A DNA stretch of 50,248 nucleotides, taken from contig NZ_WHNP01000058.1 of the NCBI RefSeq assembly GCF_009362735.1, positions 1-50,248 of the forward strand, in the 5' to 3' direction. The position numbers and the translations under genes are program-made. Within the stretch, counting starts at the first letter, position 1, and each line of letters starts with the position of its first letter. Source of the stretch: Paraburkholderia franconis. Lineage in GTDB: Bacteria > Pseudomonadota > Gammaproteobacteria > Burkholderiales > Burkholderiaceae. The notes beneath the pieces are model-generated. The model saw only the letters and a program-made list of their open reading frames with translations, had not been told where the DNA came from and did no database searches. Positions 33,809 through 42,690 of the stretch are shown here, one piece after another.

Positions 33809-34495
33809 GTTCAAACTGCAATAGTGCAGTACTCCGTGAAAGTCAGAATGAACGTCACCGTCGTTGCGTCTTGCCGTGTCGACAAAACACAGTTGCAAAA
33901 GACGAATGCGGTGAGTGGAAATCGTGCCGTGGATCGGATCAGGAGCGCATCCTGGATCAAACGGTCGAGCGCGGATCAAGGGGTGTGTATTGAATTCGGC
34001 AAGTGCATCTCCTCCACGTTTTCAAAAGTGGTAACTGCTTCATCACCGCCGCAGCGGACTGGCAAGGCAAGATGGCCATGTCGTGTACCGGGTGACGCGG
34101 TCAATCGGTGCCGACGAATTTTTTTTATGTGTTGAGCCATCGCCGATAGTGCTCAACCGTTCCGGCCACCTTCTTTGCAAGAAGGCCATAGGAACGGATC
34201 GAGCGGCGATACGGCACTTGAGCGCCTGATGGACCGCTGAGGACCGCTAATTCGACAGGGATACGAGTCACATGAGCAAGACATTGCGACGTCTCCTGCG
34301 AGGGGGGAGTACGCATCCTACGGCTTTTATTTTTTTCGGTCCCCCGCCCTTTGGAGGGGGAGCACTGATGCGCAAAGTGACACTTTGGGAAGCGGTTTTC
34401 AGCCTGCCTGTTGTAACAGGATGCTGTTTATTGCAGAGCAATTGCGATACAGCAGTGCGAAACACATCAAGACTGTGATTGGTTTTCGAAGCTTG
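33809..34495. other. Non-coding or degenerate stretch
   Basis: About 690 bp without a convincing gene. Short frames occur on both strands but none has a recognisable motif and ribosome site. A weak GC stem (CCCCCG...GGAGGGGG) lies around 34343-34363. The composition is lower in GC than the flanks, consistent with IS or island debris. Confidence 0.5.
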
Positions 34496-34530
34496 AAAAC
34501 GAAAGTGCTCGCGACCTCGGTCGCGAGCAC
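34496..34530 (-). terminator. Strong bidirectional-looking hairpin, terminator for the leftward genes
   Basis: GTGCTCGCGACC at 34505-34516 and its exact complement at 34519-34530 form a 12-bp stem with a 2-base centre. On the minus strand the stem is followed by TTTCGTTTTC. It lies 20 bp after the stop of the VOC gene, as expected for its terminator. Confidence 0.75.
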
Positions 34531-34550
34531 CATTTCCAGGTTTGTCAGTA

Positions 34551-35079
34551 TCAACCTACCTCGGACGTCAACTCAGACCCAACCGTGAATGTCTTGTTTG
34601 CTGGCGGCTGCAGGAACTCGAGCGTCACCCCGTCCGGACCCCTGACATAGACAAGCCTCAAACCGTCGCGCTCGCCGCCTTCGACGCGTTGTGGCGGCCC
34701 GACACGCAGCCATCCTCCTTCCTTGATCCGTTCAAGCAGCGCGTCGAGGTCATCCACATACATTGCAATATGGATAAAGCCTGCATCGCAGGCACGCGCG
34801 TCGACGGTCTTCCGGTTGGCAGGCGAGTAGTACTGCAACAGTTCGATCTTGTGTCCGTAGCCTTCGACCATCGCAAGGGTCAGCGAAGCACCTTCAACCC
34901 CGACGAGATTCTCGATAAATGCATCGTTCTTGAAGTCCCATATATAGAGATGCTGAAATCCAAGAACCGCCTACCCAGAAATCGAGCGAGTCTTTAAGCG
35001 ACGAAACGGTTATTCCAGTGTGATCGACACGGTTTATCCTGAACGTTCGTCCGTCGCCTGCTTTCGGCTGCAAAGTCAT
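34551..35079 (-). pseudogene. VOC (glyoxalase-like) family gene with a frameshift
   Basis: Two reverse-strand frames together spell one vicinal-oxygen-chelate protein. The first, from ATG 35079, reads MTLQPKAGDGRTFRINRVDH, then TGITVSSLKDSLDFWVG. The second continues VLGFQHLYIWDFKNDAFIEN, LVGVEGASLTLAMVEGYGHK and IELLQYYSPANRKT to the stop at 34551, with FIHIAMYVDDLDALLERIKE and VRGPDGVTLEFLQPP. The switch is near 34975, where one base is extra or two are missing. The His/Glu metal ligands (VDHTG, IELLQ, HIAMY, TLEFLQ) are all preserved, so the shift may be recent or a sequencing error. Confidence 0.8.
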
Positions 35080-35906
35080 GCTTGCCCCCGGCCGGCGCGT
35101 TTCCAGAACGCTTGCAGTTCTTCGGAGATGAATTGCGTCTTCTCCTCGAAGACCCAATGCCCACATTCTTCGATCACGCCGCCACTCGCATTGACAGAGA
35201 TTGCCTTTGCGCTATCGAAGCAGTGCGATCCAAAGGAGTGGCTTCCACCCCACGCGAGCATCGGTACTTTCAGCTTTTCTTTTGCGAGTTCTGCTGTCTG
35301 CTCGGCCATTTGAGGAATGTAGCCATAGTGATTGAGGTTCGCACGAAGATTTCCTGGCTGCTTCATCTGCATGACATAAAGCGCCACTTCCTCTTCTGGC
35401 ATAGCTTGAGGGTTGTATGCGAAGTCGCGGAAGAAATGGCGCAGATATTGCTGCTCCCGTCCCTCGACGAGAAAACGCGTGATATCCATATTCATATGCA
35501 TGCCGAGATGCCAGTACGGCACACGCGGGTCGACATATCCGGGGAAGTCGAGTCCGAAGAACGGCGTCTCGATCGTGGACAAGGAAATTGCGCGATCTCC
35601 AGCCATGTACGCGAGCGCCACCTACGGCGGACCGCCAAGATCGTGGCTGAAAATGTGAAAGCGATTGATGCCTTCCACTTCGAGCAGATCGAGCATGTCT
35701 TGAGCGATCGTTTTCGGCTCGTAGCCTGAGAACGGCTTGTCGCTGTCCGCGTACCCACGTAGGTCAGGTGCAATGAACCGATATTCCTTGCCCAGTGCGT
35801 CAGCGAAGAGAGGCATTTCGTCATTTGTTTGCCACACACCGTTTTTATATTCGCATCGCTGCGTGTCACAACTATTATGGACCGGCCGGTTCAGAATGAC
35901 ATGCAT
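35076..35906 (-). pseudogene. Alpha/beta hydrolase (epoxide-hydrolase-like), broken
   Basis: The N-terminal part reads LGKEYRFIAPDLRGYADSDK, then FHIFSHDLGGPP, and is ended by an amber TAG at 35622-35624. The same frame then goes on VALAYMAGDRAISLSTIETP to FWKRAGRGQA and stop at 35076, so this is an in-frame nonsense change directly after the nucleophile elbow. Here that elbow is S-H-D-L-G-G: Asp is the nucleophile, as in epoxide hydrolases and haloalkane dehalogenases. The catalytic His is in EECGHWVFEEK. The first about 25 residues do not match the family (the HGWPQ oxyanion region is mostly gone), so the 5' end is also damaged near 35840. It overlaps the VOC gene start by four bases; the two were an operon. 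Confidence 0.8.
35874..35899. promoter_or_regulatory. Candidate TetR-type operator A
   Basis: ATTATGGACCGGCCGGTT followed by CAGAATG, built on the perfect palindrome ACCGGCCGGT. It lies at the 5' end of the broken hydrolase gene and closely matches operator B at 37701-37726. Confidence 0.6.
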
Positions 35907-36677
35907 AGGTACCGAAGGAAACGTTCTGGATTCTCGAACGTGGTCTCGTGAAAAACGATTTCATGCACAGTACGGCAAGCAAGAGCCACATACACCAAGG
36001 TCGCGTCGTTTACATTGTGTACCGAAAGGTTCAAAATACGAATCGGGATCTTCTGCATCAGTTCGATTTTTATCGATCGTCGAACGACGATGGTGGCTTT
36101 CCGCTGGTTCAGAGTTTGCAGGTAGAGAGACGGAGCCGAATGGATGATGAGCCAAGCTGATGACGACATCGTTCGACGCGCGCTAGTCGGCATATTGATG
36201 CTGGAGTCCCACACGCTCGAAGCGACGATCGGGACGCGGTGCGTTCCGAGGAAGAAGTTGCGTTCGAGGCGGCGACCATCAAAGCAGGCGCTCAAACCGG
36301 TCGATCTCGAACCGCCGCCTTCGCATGTTTCTATTCTCGAGCGGCTGTCGTCGAAGTCGCTCAGTGTACTGGAGCGACGCGCGTTCAGGTCACTATGCGG
36401 ACCGGGTATGGCGAATAGGACTTGCTCGCGTGGACGCTTTTTGTGTGCTGACCGGCATGCCGATCTGGCGCGGCGACCCTGTGTTTCGGCTTCGGGTTAG
36501 TCCGTCCTCCTTTCCGGCCAATCATAACCGGATGATTCTCGCTCCCGTCGTTCCCGGTTATCTGCGATGCGAACACCATTCCGAGCCCGAACGGCCGTGA
36601 ATACGGAAGAGAGACGGGTGCCAGAAGCGGGCTTGCGACATAGGGCCCGCCTCTGGTCATAAAGCTTCAATAAAAAC
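35907..36677. other. Stretch with no recognisable gene
   Basis: About 770 bp. The longest frames (36144-36500 forward, 35891-36295 reverse) have biased, motif-free translations and lack ribosome sites. No IS ends or RNA genes were recognised. Probably degenerate intergenic DNA upstream of the broken hydrolase gene. Confidence 0.45.
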
Positions 36678-37001
36678 TTACTTGCCCTTACGCTCGTAGC
36701 CTTTGACAAGATCGAGCCACTCGAACTTTCGCTCAGATTTCAGGAGGCCTTTGAGCTTGCTTTCGTAGTCGACCCGGTATGGCTTCTTCAGATGATGGTC
36801 TACGAAGTACTGCGCGCTGCACGCCCACGTTTCGTAAAGCACGAGCGTGTCGGGATCATCTGCGGATCGATGTAGATAGGTGTTGACGAAATCCGGCTCA
36901 TTCGACATCTCGTCGAGCACCCTGATGAGGCTCGAGTAAAGTTCTTCGCGTGCTTCGGGCTTGCCGGGCAGGTGGACAATGAATGAAATGTTCTGGGTCA
37001 T
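36678..37001 (-). CDS. Antibiotic-biosynthesis-monooxygenase-fold (ABM/YgiN-like) protein
   Basis: A 107-residue dimeric alpha/beta-barrel protein. MTQNISFIVHLPGKPEAREE, then DEMSNEPDFVNTYLHRSADD and LVLYETWACSAQYFVDHHLK are typical of ABM proteins, some of which are cofactor-free quinol monooxygenases. The ATG at 37001 has AGGAG seven bases upstream. It lies 28 bp after the quinone reductase gene on the same strand, so the pair may handle quinone redox stress. Expression is probably under the TetR regulator through operators B and C. Confidence 0.85.
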   Translation of the reverse strand: MTQNISFIVHLPGKPEAREELYSSLIRVLDEMSNEPDFVNTYLHRSADDPDTLVLYETWACSAQYFVDHHLKKPYRVDYESKLKGLLKSERKFEWLDLVKGYERKGK

Positions 37002-37029
37002 GGTGAGGCTCCTGAATCTGGATGGATCT

Positions 37030-37656
37030 TTACGCTGTGGCATCGGCAGCATTCAACATCGCGCGGCCTGCGGCAAGTTGCGAAGCCACTTCTGCGACGC
37101 GGGCGCCGAGAAATTCCGCAGTGCGCAAATCCGCATCGGGCGGGGTAACGTCGGCGCTCTCGTCGGCGTTCGATTGCGCAGCAGCGCCGAGGAAAAATCC
37201 GTGCCGGTTCAACGTGTCTTCCGTCGACTGCGAATGATTGTGTCCGGGCGGCAGGCCCAGATTCACCCAGTGCATCCGATGCTGCGCGGCGAAAATCGCA
37301 ATCTGCTGCAGCGTCGCCAACTTGTCGCCGGAACGCGATGCCGCATTGGTGAAGCCGGCTGCGACCTTGTCGGCCCATTTGCTGCCCATTGCAAAGACGT
37401 TGCGCGAAGTCGCATCCATGAACTTTTTGAATTCCGCGGACGCGCTGCCCATATACGTGGGCGCGCCGAAGATGATTCCGTCCACCTGTTCGAGAATGCC
37501 CCAATATCCATCGATATCTTCTACGCCGATCAGCAGACTCTCGGTCCCTTCGACGCTGGCCGCCCCGCGAGCCACGGCTTCTGCGACTTTCCTCGTGTGT
37601 CCATAGCCGCTGTGGTAGACGACTGCAACACGGGTTCCTTCAAAACCTTGCGACAT
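37030..37656 (-). CDS. WrbA-like flavodoxin-family NAD(P)H:quinone oxidoreductase
   Basis: A 208-residue flavodoxin-fold protein. The phosphate loop is VAVVYHSGYGHTRKVAEAVA, later GIIFGAPTYMGSASAEFKKF and the FMN-contact LGLPPGHNHSQSTEDTLNRH. It should reduce quinones by two electrons using FMN and NAD(P)H. The ATG at 37656 is preceded by GGAG at six bases; two further in-frame ATGs (37668, 37680) lie upstream. First gene of a two-gene unit with the ABM protein, and divergent from the TetR gene. Confidence 0.9.
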   Translation of the reverse strand: MSQGFEGTRVAVVYHSGYGHTRKVAEAVARGAASVEGTESLLIGVEDIDGYWGILEQVDGIIFGAPTYMGSASAEFKKFMDATSRNVFAMGSKWADKVAAGFTNAASRSGDKLATLQQIAIFAAQHRMHWVNLGLPPGHNHSQSTEDTLNRHGFFLGAAAQSNADESADVTPPDADLRTAEFLGARVAEVASQLAAGRAMLNAADATA

Positions 37657-37700
37657 GATTTGCTCCATGGTTGACGTCACAGCCCGTGACGATTGCGAGG

Positions 37701-37726
37701 ATTATGGACCAGCCGGTTTCGAATGT
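37701..37726. promoter_or_regulatory. Candidate TetR-type operator B
   Basis: ATTATGGACCAGCCGGTT followed by TCGAATG, nearly the same as operator A upstream of the hydrolase gene. It stands 45 bp before the quinone reductase start, in the divergent region shared with the TetR gene. Confidence 0.6.
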
Positions 37727-37821
37727 CGTTCGAAGGGACTCACGAGGTCGTTCGGTTTCATCGAACAAGTGCGGTTATGCTGAGCTGACGGACCTCGGGG
37801 CGGCATCGAGGCAGTCATCCG

Positions 37822-37843
37822 TTGTAAACCGTTTGGTCTACAA
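37822..37843. promoter_or_regulatory. Candidate TetR-type operator C (autoregulatory)
   Basis: Arms TTGTAAACC and GGTCTACAA around GTTT agree at eight of nine positions as an inverted repeat. The site is 26 bp before the tetR-like start codon. It shares the ACC-N4-GGT core with operators A and B. Confidence 0.65.
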
Positions 37844-37868
37844 TATCGGTCTGTCAGAGGAAACTGAA

Positions 37869-38453
37869 ATGGCACGCCCGCGAGAGTTCGACGAAGATCA
37901 TGTTTTGGAGAAGGCCCTACACGTCTTTTGGGAGAAGGGCTATGACGCCGCGTCGCTAGCGGATCTTCAGGAGGCGACGGGGCTCACGAAGTCCAGCTTG
38001 TACAAGGCGTTCGAAAGCAAGGAGGGGCTCTTTCGGCGGGTGGTCGATCGATACCACGACAACCATCTGGCGTTCCGCGAGCATGCGTTGGCGCAGCCGA
38101 CACCCAGGCTGATCGCCGAATCTCTGCTCGAGGGAATTGTCGTGCTTCACACTGGGAAGAACACGCCTTCAGGTTGTCTCGTGACGTTTGCCGCGCTTGC
38201 ATGCAGCGCGGACGCGCGCCCTCTGAGCGATGAATTGTCGGAGAGCCGCAATGCTTTCGAGCGGCGTCTGCGCGAGCGCTTCGAGTCAGTGAAGCAGGCG
38301 GGGCCGTTTCCAGAGGGCATGACCAGTCACGACGCGGCCACTTTCGTATCGACGCTTATTCAGGGCCTGGCCGTTCAGGCGAGAGGAGGCGCTACGCGCC
38401 GGCAGCTTCGTCAACTGGTCGCGGCGGTGTTGAAAAGCTGGCCTGCGGGCTAG
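37869..38453 (+). CDS. TetR/AcrR-family regulator
   Basis: A 194-residue repressor-type protein. The N-terminal helix-turn-helix is DHVLEKALHVFWEKGYDAAS, then LADLQEATGLTKSSLYKAFE and SKEGLFRRVVDRY. The C-terminal ligand domain is of the TetR_C type with CLVTFAALACS. The ATG at 37869 follows AGAGGA and opens the standard MARPREFDED start; the longer frame from 37671 is not needed. It is divergent from the quinone reductase/ABM pair. The three related palindromes suggest it controls itself, that pair and the broken hydrolase/VOC pair. Confidence 0.92.
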   Translation: MARPREFDEDHVLEKALHVFWEKGYDAASLADLQEATGLTKSSLYKAFESKEGLFRRVVDRYHDNHLAFREHALAQPTPRLIAESLLEGIVVLHTGKNTPSGCLVTFAALACSADARPLSDELSESRNAFERRLRERFESVKQAGPFPEGMTSHDAATFVSTLIQGLAVQARGGATRRQLRQLVAAVLKSWPAG

Positions 38454-38650
38454 GAAAACGCTGTCCAGACCTGCTCAGCCGAACATCCGCAGAGTTGCCG
38501 AACCAGAAGCGCGCGGCACTTCTCGCAACGGTAGTGCTCGATTGCCACCACGCCTTCGCATTCGCCAACGCCGATCAGCGTCAGGCCTTCTTCTCTGATC
38601 CTGTCCGCGGAGCATCCCTGGAGCGTGGAGCATTCGTTGCAAAGTTCCAT
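38450..38650 (-). CDS. Small cysteine-rich protein
   Basis: A 66-residue protein with eight cysteines: C4 and C7, C13, C31, C42 and C45, C54 and C56. The two CxxC pairs suggest a zinc-ribbon or other metal site. Its sequence (MELCNECSTLQGCSADRIRE, then EGLTLIGVGECEGVVAIEHY) is well composed, with acidic and hydrophobic alternation, so I take it as real although I do not know the family. The end overlaps the convergent TetR stop by four bases. An AGG sits very close to the ATG, so translation could be weak. Confidence 0.6.
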   Translation of the reverse strand: MELCNECSTLQGCSADRIREEGLTLIGVGECEGVVAIEHYRCEKCRALLVRQLCGCSAEQVWTAFS

Positions 38651-38929
38651 GACCTGATTGCCGTTTCACGTGAGTGAAGCTACAGCGAGAAGAGGCCCGC
38701 GTGGACGGGCCATCCATCAGTGAAGCTCCCGCGAGAAGAAGCGGGCGAGTCAGTATTGCGCTAATTTTCCTATTGCGCAGCAAAAATTATTTGGGGAACC
38801 AGAGTTAACTACCGGATGCACAGTGTTAGTGCCAAACGTGCTTCATTTCGGTGAGTTTTGCGTGACTCACGAAGCAGATCCTTCGCGCCGTCGAGCGGCA
38901 CGCACGCTCATGCCGTTAGCCAAACGCAG

Positions 38930-39856
38930 TCACTCTGGCTGCATCCACGCTGGATCGAGTGGCGCCATTCTGCGCAACGTCAGACGAAAATCGCGCGCGA
39001 CGGCCGGCAACGTCGCATCGCGTCGGCGGATCAAACCGATTGTGCGTGCAACCGTCGGCTCGACGAGCGGACGGATCGCGATTCTCGATTGAGCGTCGCG
39101 CGGCGCCGCGCAACGCGGAATGATCGATATGCCGAGTCCGGCTTCGACGAGTCCGAGGGACGTCGTCAGATGCTCGATCTCGATCAGGCGGTCTGGGCGC
39201 CAGTCGATGTCGCGCAATGCGGCATCGAGCATCCGGCGATTACCGCTCGTCGTGCCCGATACGATCAAGGGCCACGGTCTCAGCTCTCGCCATGCGACGT
39301 GCTCGCTTTTCGTAAGCGGATGATCGGCGGGGCACGCCAATACGTACGGGTCCACCAGCAACTCGTCGATTGCGAGTTCCGGCGTTTCGTTGACGAGAAA
39401 CGCAATGCCGAATTCCGCGTCTCCATCGGCGACGCGCCGCGCGACCGTCGAGAGGTCGGCTTCGATCAGCTTCAGCCGCACTTCAGGCCGCTTGTGGTGA
39501 TAGCTGCTCACGATCTTCGGCAGCAGGAACTTCGCGACAGTGGGAATGCACGCAATCGTCAATTGACCCGCGCGGATGCGCGTGGCCTCGGTGACGAGCT
39601 GCAACGACGCGTCGAGTTCGCGCAGCACGCTTTGCGCGCGCGGCAAGAGCAATTCACCCGACGATGTGAGCGAGACCATACGCGTCGTGCGTTCGAAGAG
39701 CATCAGGTCGAGCGCTTCTTCGAGCCGCTTGATGCGTCGCGTCAGCGCCGATGCGGACAGATTCAGTTCAATCGCCGCATCGTTGAACGATGCGTGCGAA
39801 GCGACTGCGACGAAAGCGCGGAGCGCATCGAGATCGACGCCGGGATAGCGAATCAT
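38930..39856 (-). CDS. LysR-family regulator
   Basis: A 308-residue LysR-type regulator. The winged helix DLDALRAFVAVASHASFNDA continues AAIELNLSASALTRRIKRLE, followed by a complete effector domain (TIACIPTVAKFLLPKIVSSY ... EAGLGISIIPRCAA). It is divergent from the MmgE/PrpD gene across about 190 bp and probably activates it with the carrier gene that follows. The inducer is unknown. Confidence 0.93.
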   Translation of the reverse strand: MIRYPGVDLDALRAFVAVASHASFNDAAIELNLSASALTRRIKRLEEALDLMLFERTTRMVSLTSSGELLLPRAQSVLRELDASLQLVTEATRIRAGQLTIACIPTVAKFLLPKIVSSYHHKRPEVRLKLIEADLSTVARRVADGDAEFGIAFLVNETPELAIDELLVDPYVLACPADHPLTKSEHVAWRELRPWPLIVSGTTSGNRRMLDAALRDIDWRPDRLIEIEHLTTSLGLVEAGLGISIIPRCAAPRDAQSRIAIRPLVEPTVARTIGLIRRRDATLPAVARDFRLTLRRMAPLDPAWMQPE

Positions 39857-40048
39857 GGGAGCCTGACGGTGGGCCTGGTTTTGGACCGGACTTTGGGCAA
39901 TTCACAGACTATCGACTATTGCATGTGAGGCAATAATAATCGCGCCGCACGCAATTCACAAACTCGTGGCGTGTGCGGATACTGGGTGACAGCAAAGCAG
40001 CATGCCCGGCTCAAACCCACTACCGCGCGCGATTGCGCTTGACACGCG

Positions 40049-41464
40049 ATGAACCAGCACAACGACATCGGCACAAACCCTTATACCGGCGGCGTCGCGG
40101 CCTTCGTGGCGGGATTGCGTTACGAAGCGATCCCCGACGAAGTGCGCGCTCGCATCAAGCTGCTGATTCTCGATTCGCTCGGCTGCGCGTTGTTCGGCTC
40201 GGGCCTCGAGTGGAGCCGCATTCTCTCGGACACGCTCGCGAGTATCGATACGACGCAAGGCTGCAACGTGTGGGGCATACCGTTGAAGCTGTCGGCGCCA
40301 CACGCGGCGCTCGTCAACGGGACGATGATCCAGAGCTTCGAGCTCGACGACGTGCATCGTGCCGGCGTGCTTCATGTTGGCGCGGTGACGCTGCCCGCGG
40401 TGCTCGCCATCGCGGAGACACTGCCCGCCGATGCGCGCATGAGTGGCCGCGATTTTCTGCGCGCGTGTGTCGCCGGCTATGAAGTGGGGCCGCGCGTCGG
40501 CATGTGCATGGGACCCGAGCATATTGCGCAGGGCTGGCATTCGGGCGCGACGGTCGGCGTGTTTTCGGCTGCGGCGGGCGCGGCGGCCGCGTTGCGTCTC
40601 GATACCGCGCAGACGGTACACGCGCTCGGCATCGGCGGCACGCAGTCGGCGGGCCTGATGGCCGCGCAGTTCGGCGCGATGGTCAAGCGCATGCATGCGG
40701 GACGCGCCGCGCAAAGCGGACTGTATGGCGCGCTGCTGGCGCAGAACGGCTTCACGGGCATCGTCGATGTGTTCGAGAACCCGTATGGCGGTTTTTGCAG
40801 CACGTTCTCGCGATCGACGGACCGCTTCGATCTGACGCAACTGATCGACGGCCTTGGCGAGCGCTTCGAGACAATGAACATCGCGCTGAAGTTCTATTCG
40901 TGCGTGGGCAGCAATCACACGACGCTCGATGCGATACGCGCGATGCAGGCGCGTCATCCGTTCGGCGCGAACGACGTGGAGTCGATCGTCGTGCATGGCT
41001 CGCGTGTGACCGTCGATCACGTCGGCTGGCGATACGTGCCGCAGGGGCTGACGTCCGCGCAGTTGAACCTGCCCTACTGTGTCGCGACGCTATTGCTCGA
41101 AGGCGATGTGTTCGTCGACCAGTTCAGCGAAGACAAAGTGGGCGACCCTCAACGCATGGCGCTGGCGGACCGCGTACAGGTGCTCGAAGACCCGTCGATC
41201 ACCGCGCGTGGGCGCGGCGCGCGCCATACGGTGAGAGTCCAGGTGATACTGCGCGACGGCGCGCGGCTCGAGGAAACCGTGGAGTCGCAGCGCGGCAGCG
41301 AGCATGCATTTGCGAGCGAGGGAGAAATCGTCGGAAAGATGACGAAGCTCGCGGCGCATCGCATCGAAGGCGAGCAGATCCAGCGCATCGTGGACTGGGT
41401 CATGCACGCCGAAGAAAAAGCCGACGCAGCAGAACTCGTGCGCTTGCTCGCGGCTCGAGGTTAG
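40049..41464 (+). CDS. MmgE/PrpD-family dehydratase
   Basis: A 471-residue member of the MmgE/PrpD superfamily, which includes 2-methylcitrate dehydratase, aconitate-decarboxylase-like enzymes and many unassigned hydro-lyases. Conserved features: IPDEVRARIKLLILDSLGCA, then GTMIQSFELDDVHRAGVLHV (the family's ELDD motif), GYEVGPRVGMCMGPEHIAQG, WHSGATVGVFSAAAGAAAAL and KFYSCVGSNHTTLDAIRAMQ. It is far from the prp locus in this window, under its own LysR gene and next to a carboxylate carrier. It more likely handles another hydroxy-acid than 2-methylcitrate. Confidence 0.9.
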   Translation: MNQHNDIGTNPYTGGVAAFVAGLRYEAIPDEVRARIKLLILDSLGCALFGSGLEWSRILSDTLASIDTTQGCNVWGIPLKLSAPHAALVNGTMIQSFELDDVHRAGVLHVGAVTLPAVLAIAETLPADARMSGRDFLRACVAGYEVGPRVGMCMGPEHIAQGWHSGATVGVFSAAAGAAAALRLDTAQTVHALGIGGTQSAGLMAAQFGAMVKRMHAGRAAQSGLYGALLAQNGFTGIVDVFENPYGGFCSTFSRSTDRFDLTQLIDGLGERFETMNIALKFYSCVGSNHTTLDAIRAMQARHPFGANDVESIVVHGSRVTVDHVGWRYVPQGLTSAQLNLPYCVATLLLEGDVFVDQFSEDKVGDPQRMALADRVQVLEDPSITARGRGARHTVRVQVILRDGARLEETVESQRGSEHAFASEGEIVGKMTKLAAHRIEGEQIQRIVDWVMHAEEKADAAELVRLLAARG

Positions 41465-41638
41465 CGGCGCGAGAACATCACACGCGAGAACATCAACGCC
41501 GAGCACCTTACGCGCGACTGTACGCAACTGCACGCAACACTTGCGACCGCGTGACAGCGACACGGCAGGCAGGAAAGTAGCAAAGCAGCAATCCAGGCAC
41601 CAGACAATAGCGGCCCGACGGTCGCAAGGGGACACAGG

Positions 41639-42496
41639 ATGGCCGCAACGCCTCACGATCTGTCGCTACGGGCCTCTCTCGCCGGGCGGCGGGAACGCCT
41701 GCGCTCGATTATCGGCGGCAGCGCGGGCAATGTGATCGAGTGGTACGACTTTCTCGCGTACTCGATCTTCTCGATCTACTTCAGCAAGGCATTTTTTCCG
41801 GGCGGCAATCAGACGGCGCAATTGCTGAACGCGGCCGCTGTCGCCGCGATCGGCTATGTGGTGCGGCCGCTCGGCAGCTGGGCGATCGGCGCGCTCGCGG
41901 ACAGGCACGGACGGCGCGTCGCACTGAGCGTATCGGTGGCGATGATGAGCATCGGCTCGCTGATCATCGCGCTCACGCCGACATATGCAACGATCGGCGT
42001 CGCGGCGCCTGGCGTGCTGATCTGCGCGCGGCTGCTGCAAGGCTTCAGCATGGGCGGCGAGGCGGGCACGAGCGCGACGTATCTCAGCGAAATGGCGCCT
42101 GCGGGCCGGCGCGGTTTCTTCGTCGGCTTCGTGCAGGTGACGGTGGTGATGGGTCAGCTCGTCGCGCTCGCGCTGATGCTCTTGCTTCAGCGGCTCATGC
42201 TGTCGCCCACGCAACTCGAAGACTGGGGTTGGCGCATTCCGTTCGCAATCGGCGGCGCGCTCGCGGTATTCGCGCTGTATCTGAGGCGTGGCATCGCGGA
42301 AACCGATGCGTTCGAGCGTGCCGATGCGCTCACAGCGGGCAAGCAGCGCGGCGAAGCTGAGCGCGGCAGTCTCGTTGCATTGCTGATCCGCCATCGCATG
42401 CAGACGCTGTGGACGATCGGCATCAGCATCGGCGGCACCGTTGCGTTCTTGAACCCACTAGGTAGCATTTTTGTGGATTACCGCCCGCGAACCTAA
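41639..42496 (+). pseudogene. MHS-type carboxylate carrier, 3' end lost
   Basis: The frame begins MAATPHDLSLRASLAGRRER, then GNVIEWYDFLAYSIFSIYFS, VVRPLGSWAIGALADRHGRR and GFSMGGEAGTSATYLSEMAP, the N-terminal two thirds of a ProP/KgtP-like metabolite:H+ symporter. Homology ends at GISIGGTVAF (about 42448). The last 15 residues (LNPLGSIFVDYRPRT) come from unrelated sequence, and roughly 160 residues and five membrane segments are missing. It follows the MmgE/PrpD gene and would have imported its substrate. The cut marks the left edge of the foreign stretch that follows. Confidence 0.88.
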
Positions 42497-42690
42497 CTCT
42501 AGTCGACCTTTTTCGCTACCAACACAGCTTTATGCTGTCGGTCGGGAGGGAAACTAAATCACTACCTGCTGAAAATGTGGGTTGGCTTCCGCGTAACCAT
42601 CTTTCTCCCGCCAGCCGCCTCGCCACACGGGTCATCATCCATTTTTATTAGACAAGGCAAGCCGGCGAAGCCGGCGCGTCAGGCGTTCGA
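42497..42690. other. Leader stretch of the foreign block
   Basis: No gene recognised. It contains ACAGC-TTTAT-GCTGT (a 5-bp stem, 42529-42545 region) and GCCGGC-GAA-GCCGGC at 42661-42675. An open frame from 42575 (MWVGFRVTIFLPPAASPHGS...) reads into the structured element. It resembles the short Ash-like frames often called beside phage C4-type RNA loci and may not be translated. Confidence 0.4.

Noticed and set aside
34340..34365. Terminator at the C-run/G-run stem
   Set aside because: The stem is imperfect, there is no T tract on either strand and no gene ends nearby.
35891..36500. Hypothetical genes between the broken hydrolase and the ABM gene
   Set aside because: Frames of 118-134 residues exist, but none has a ribosome site, known motif or protein-like composition.
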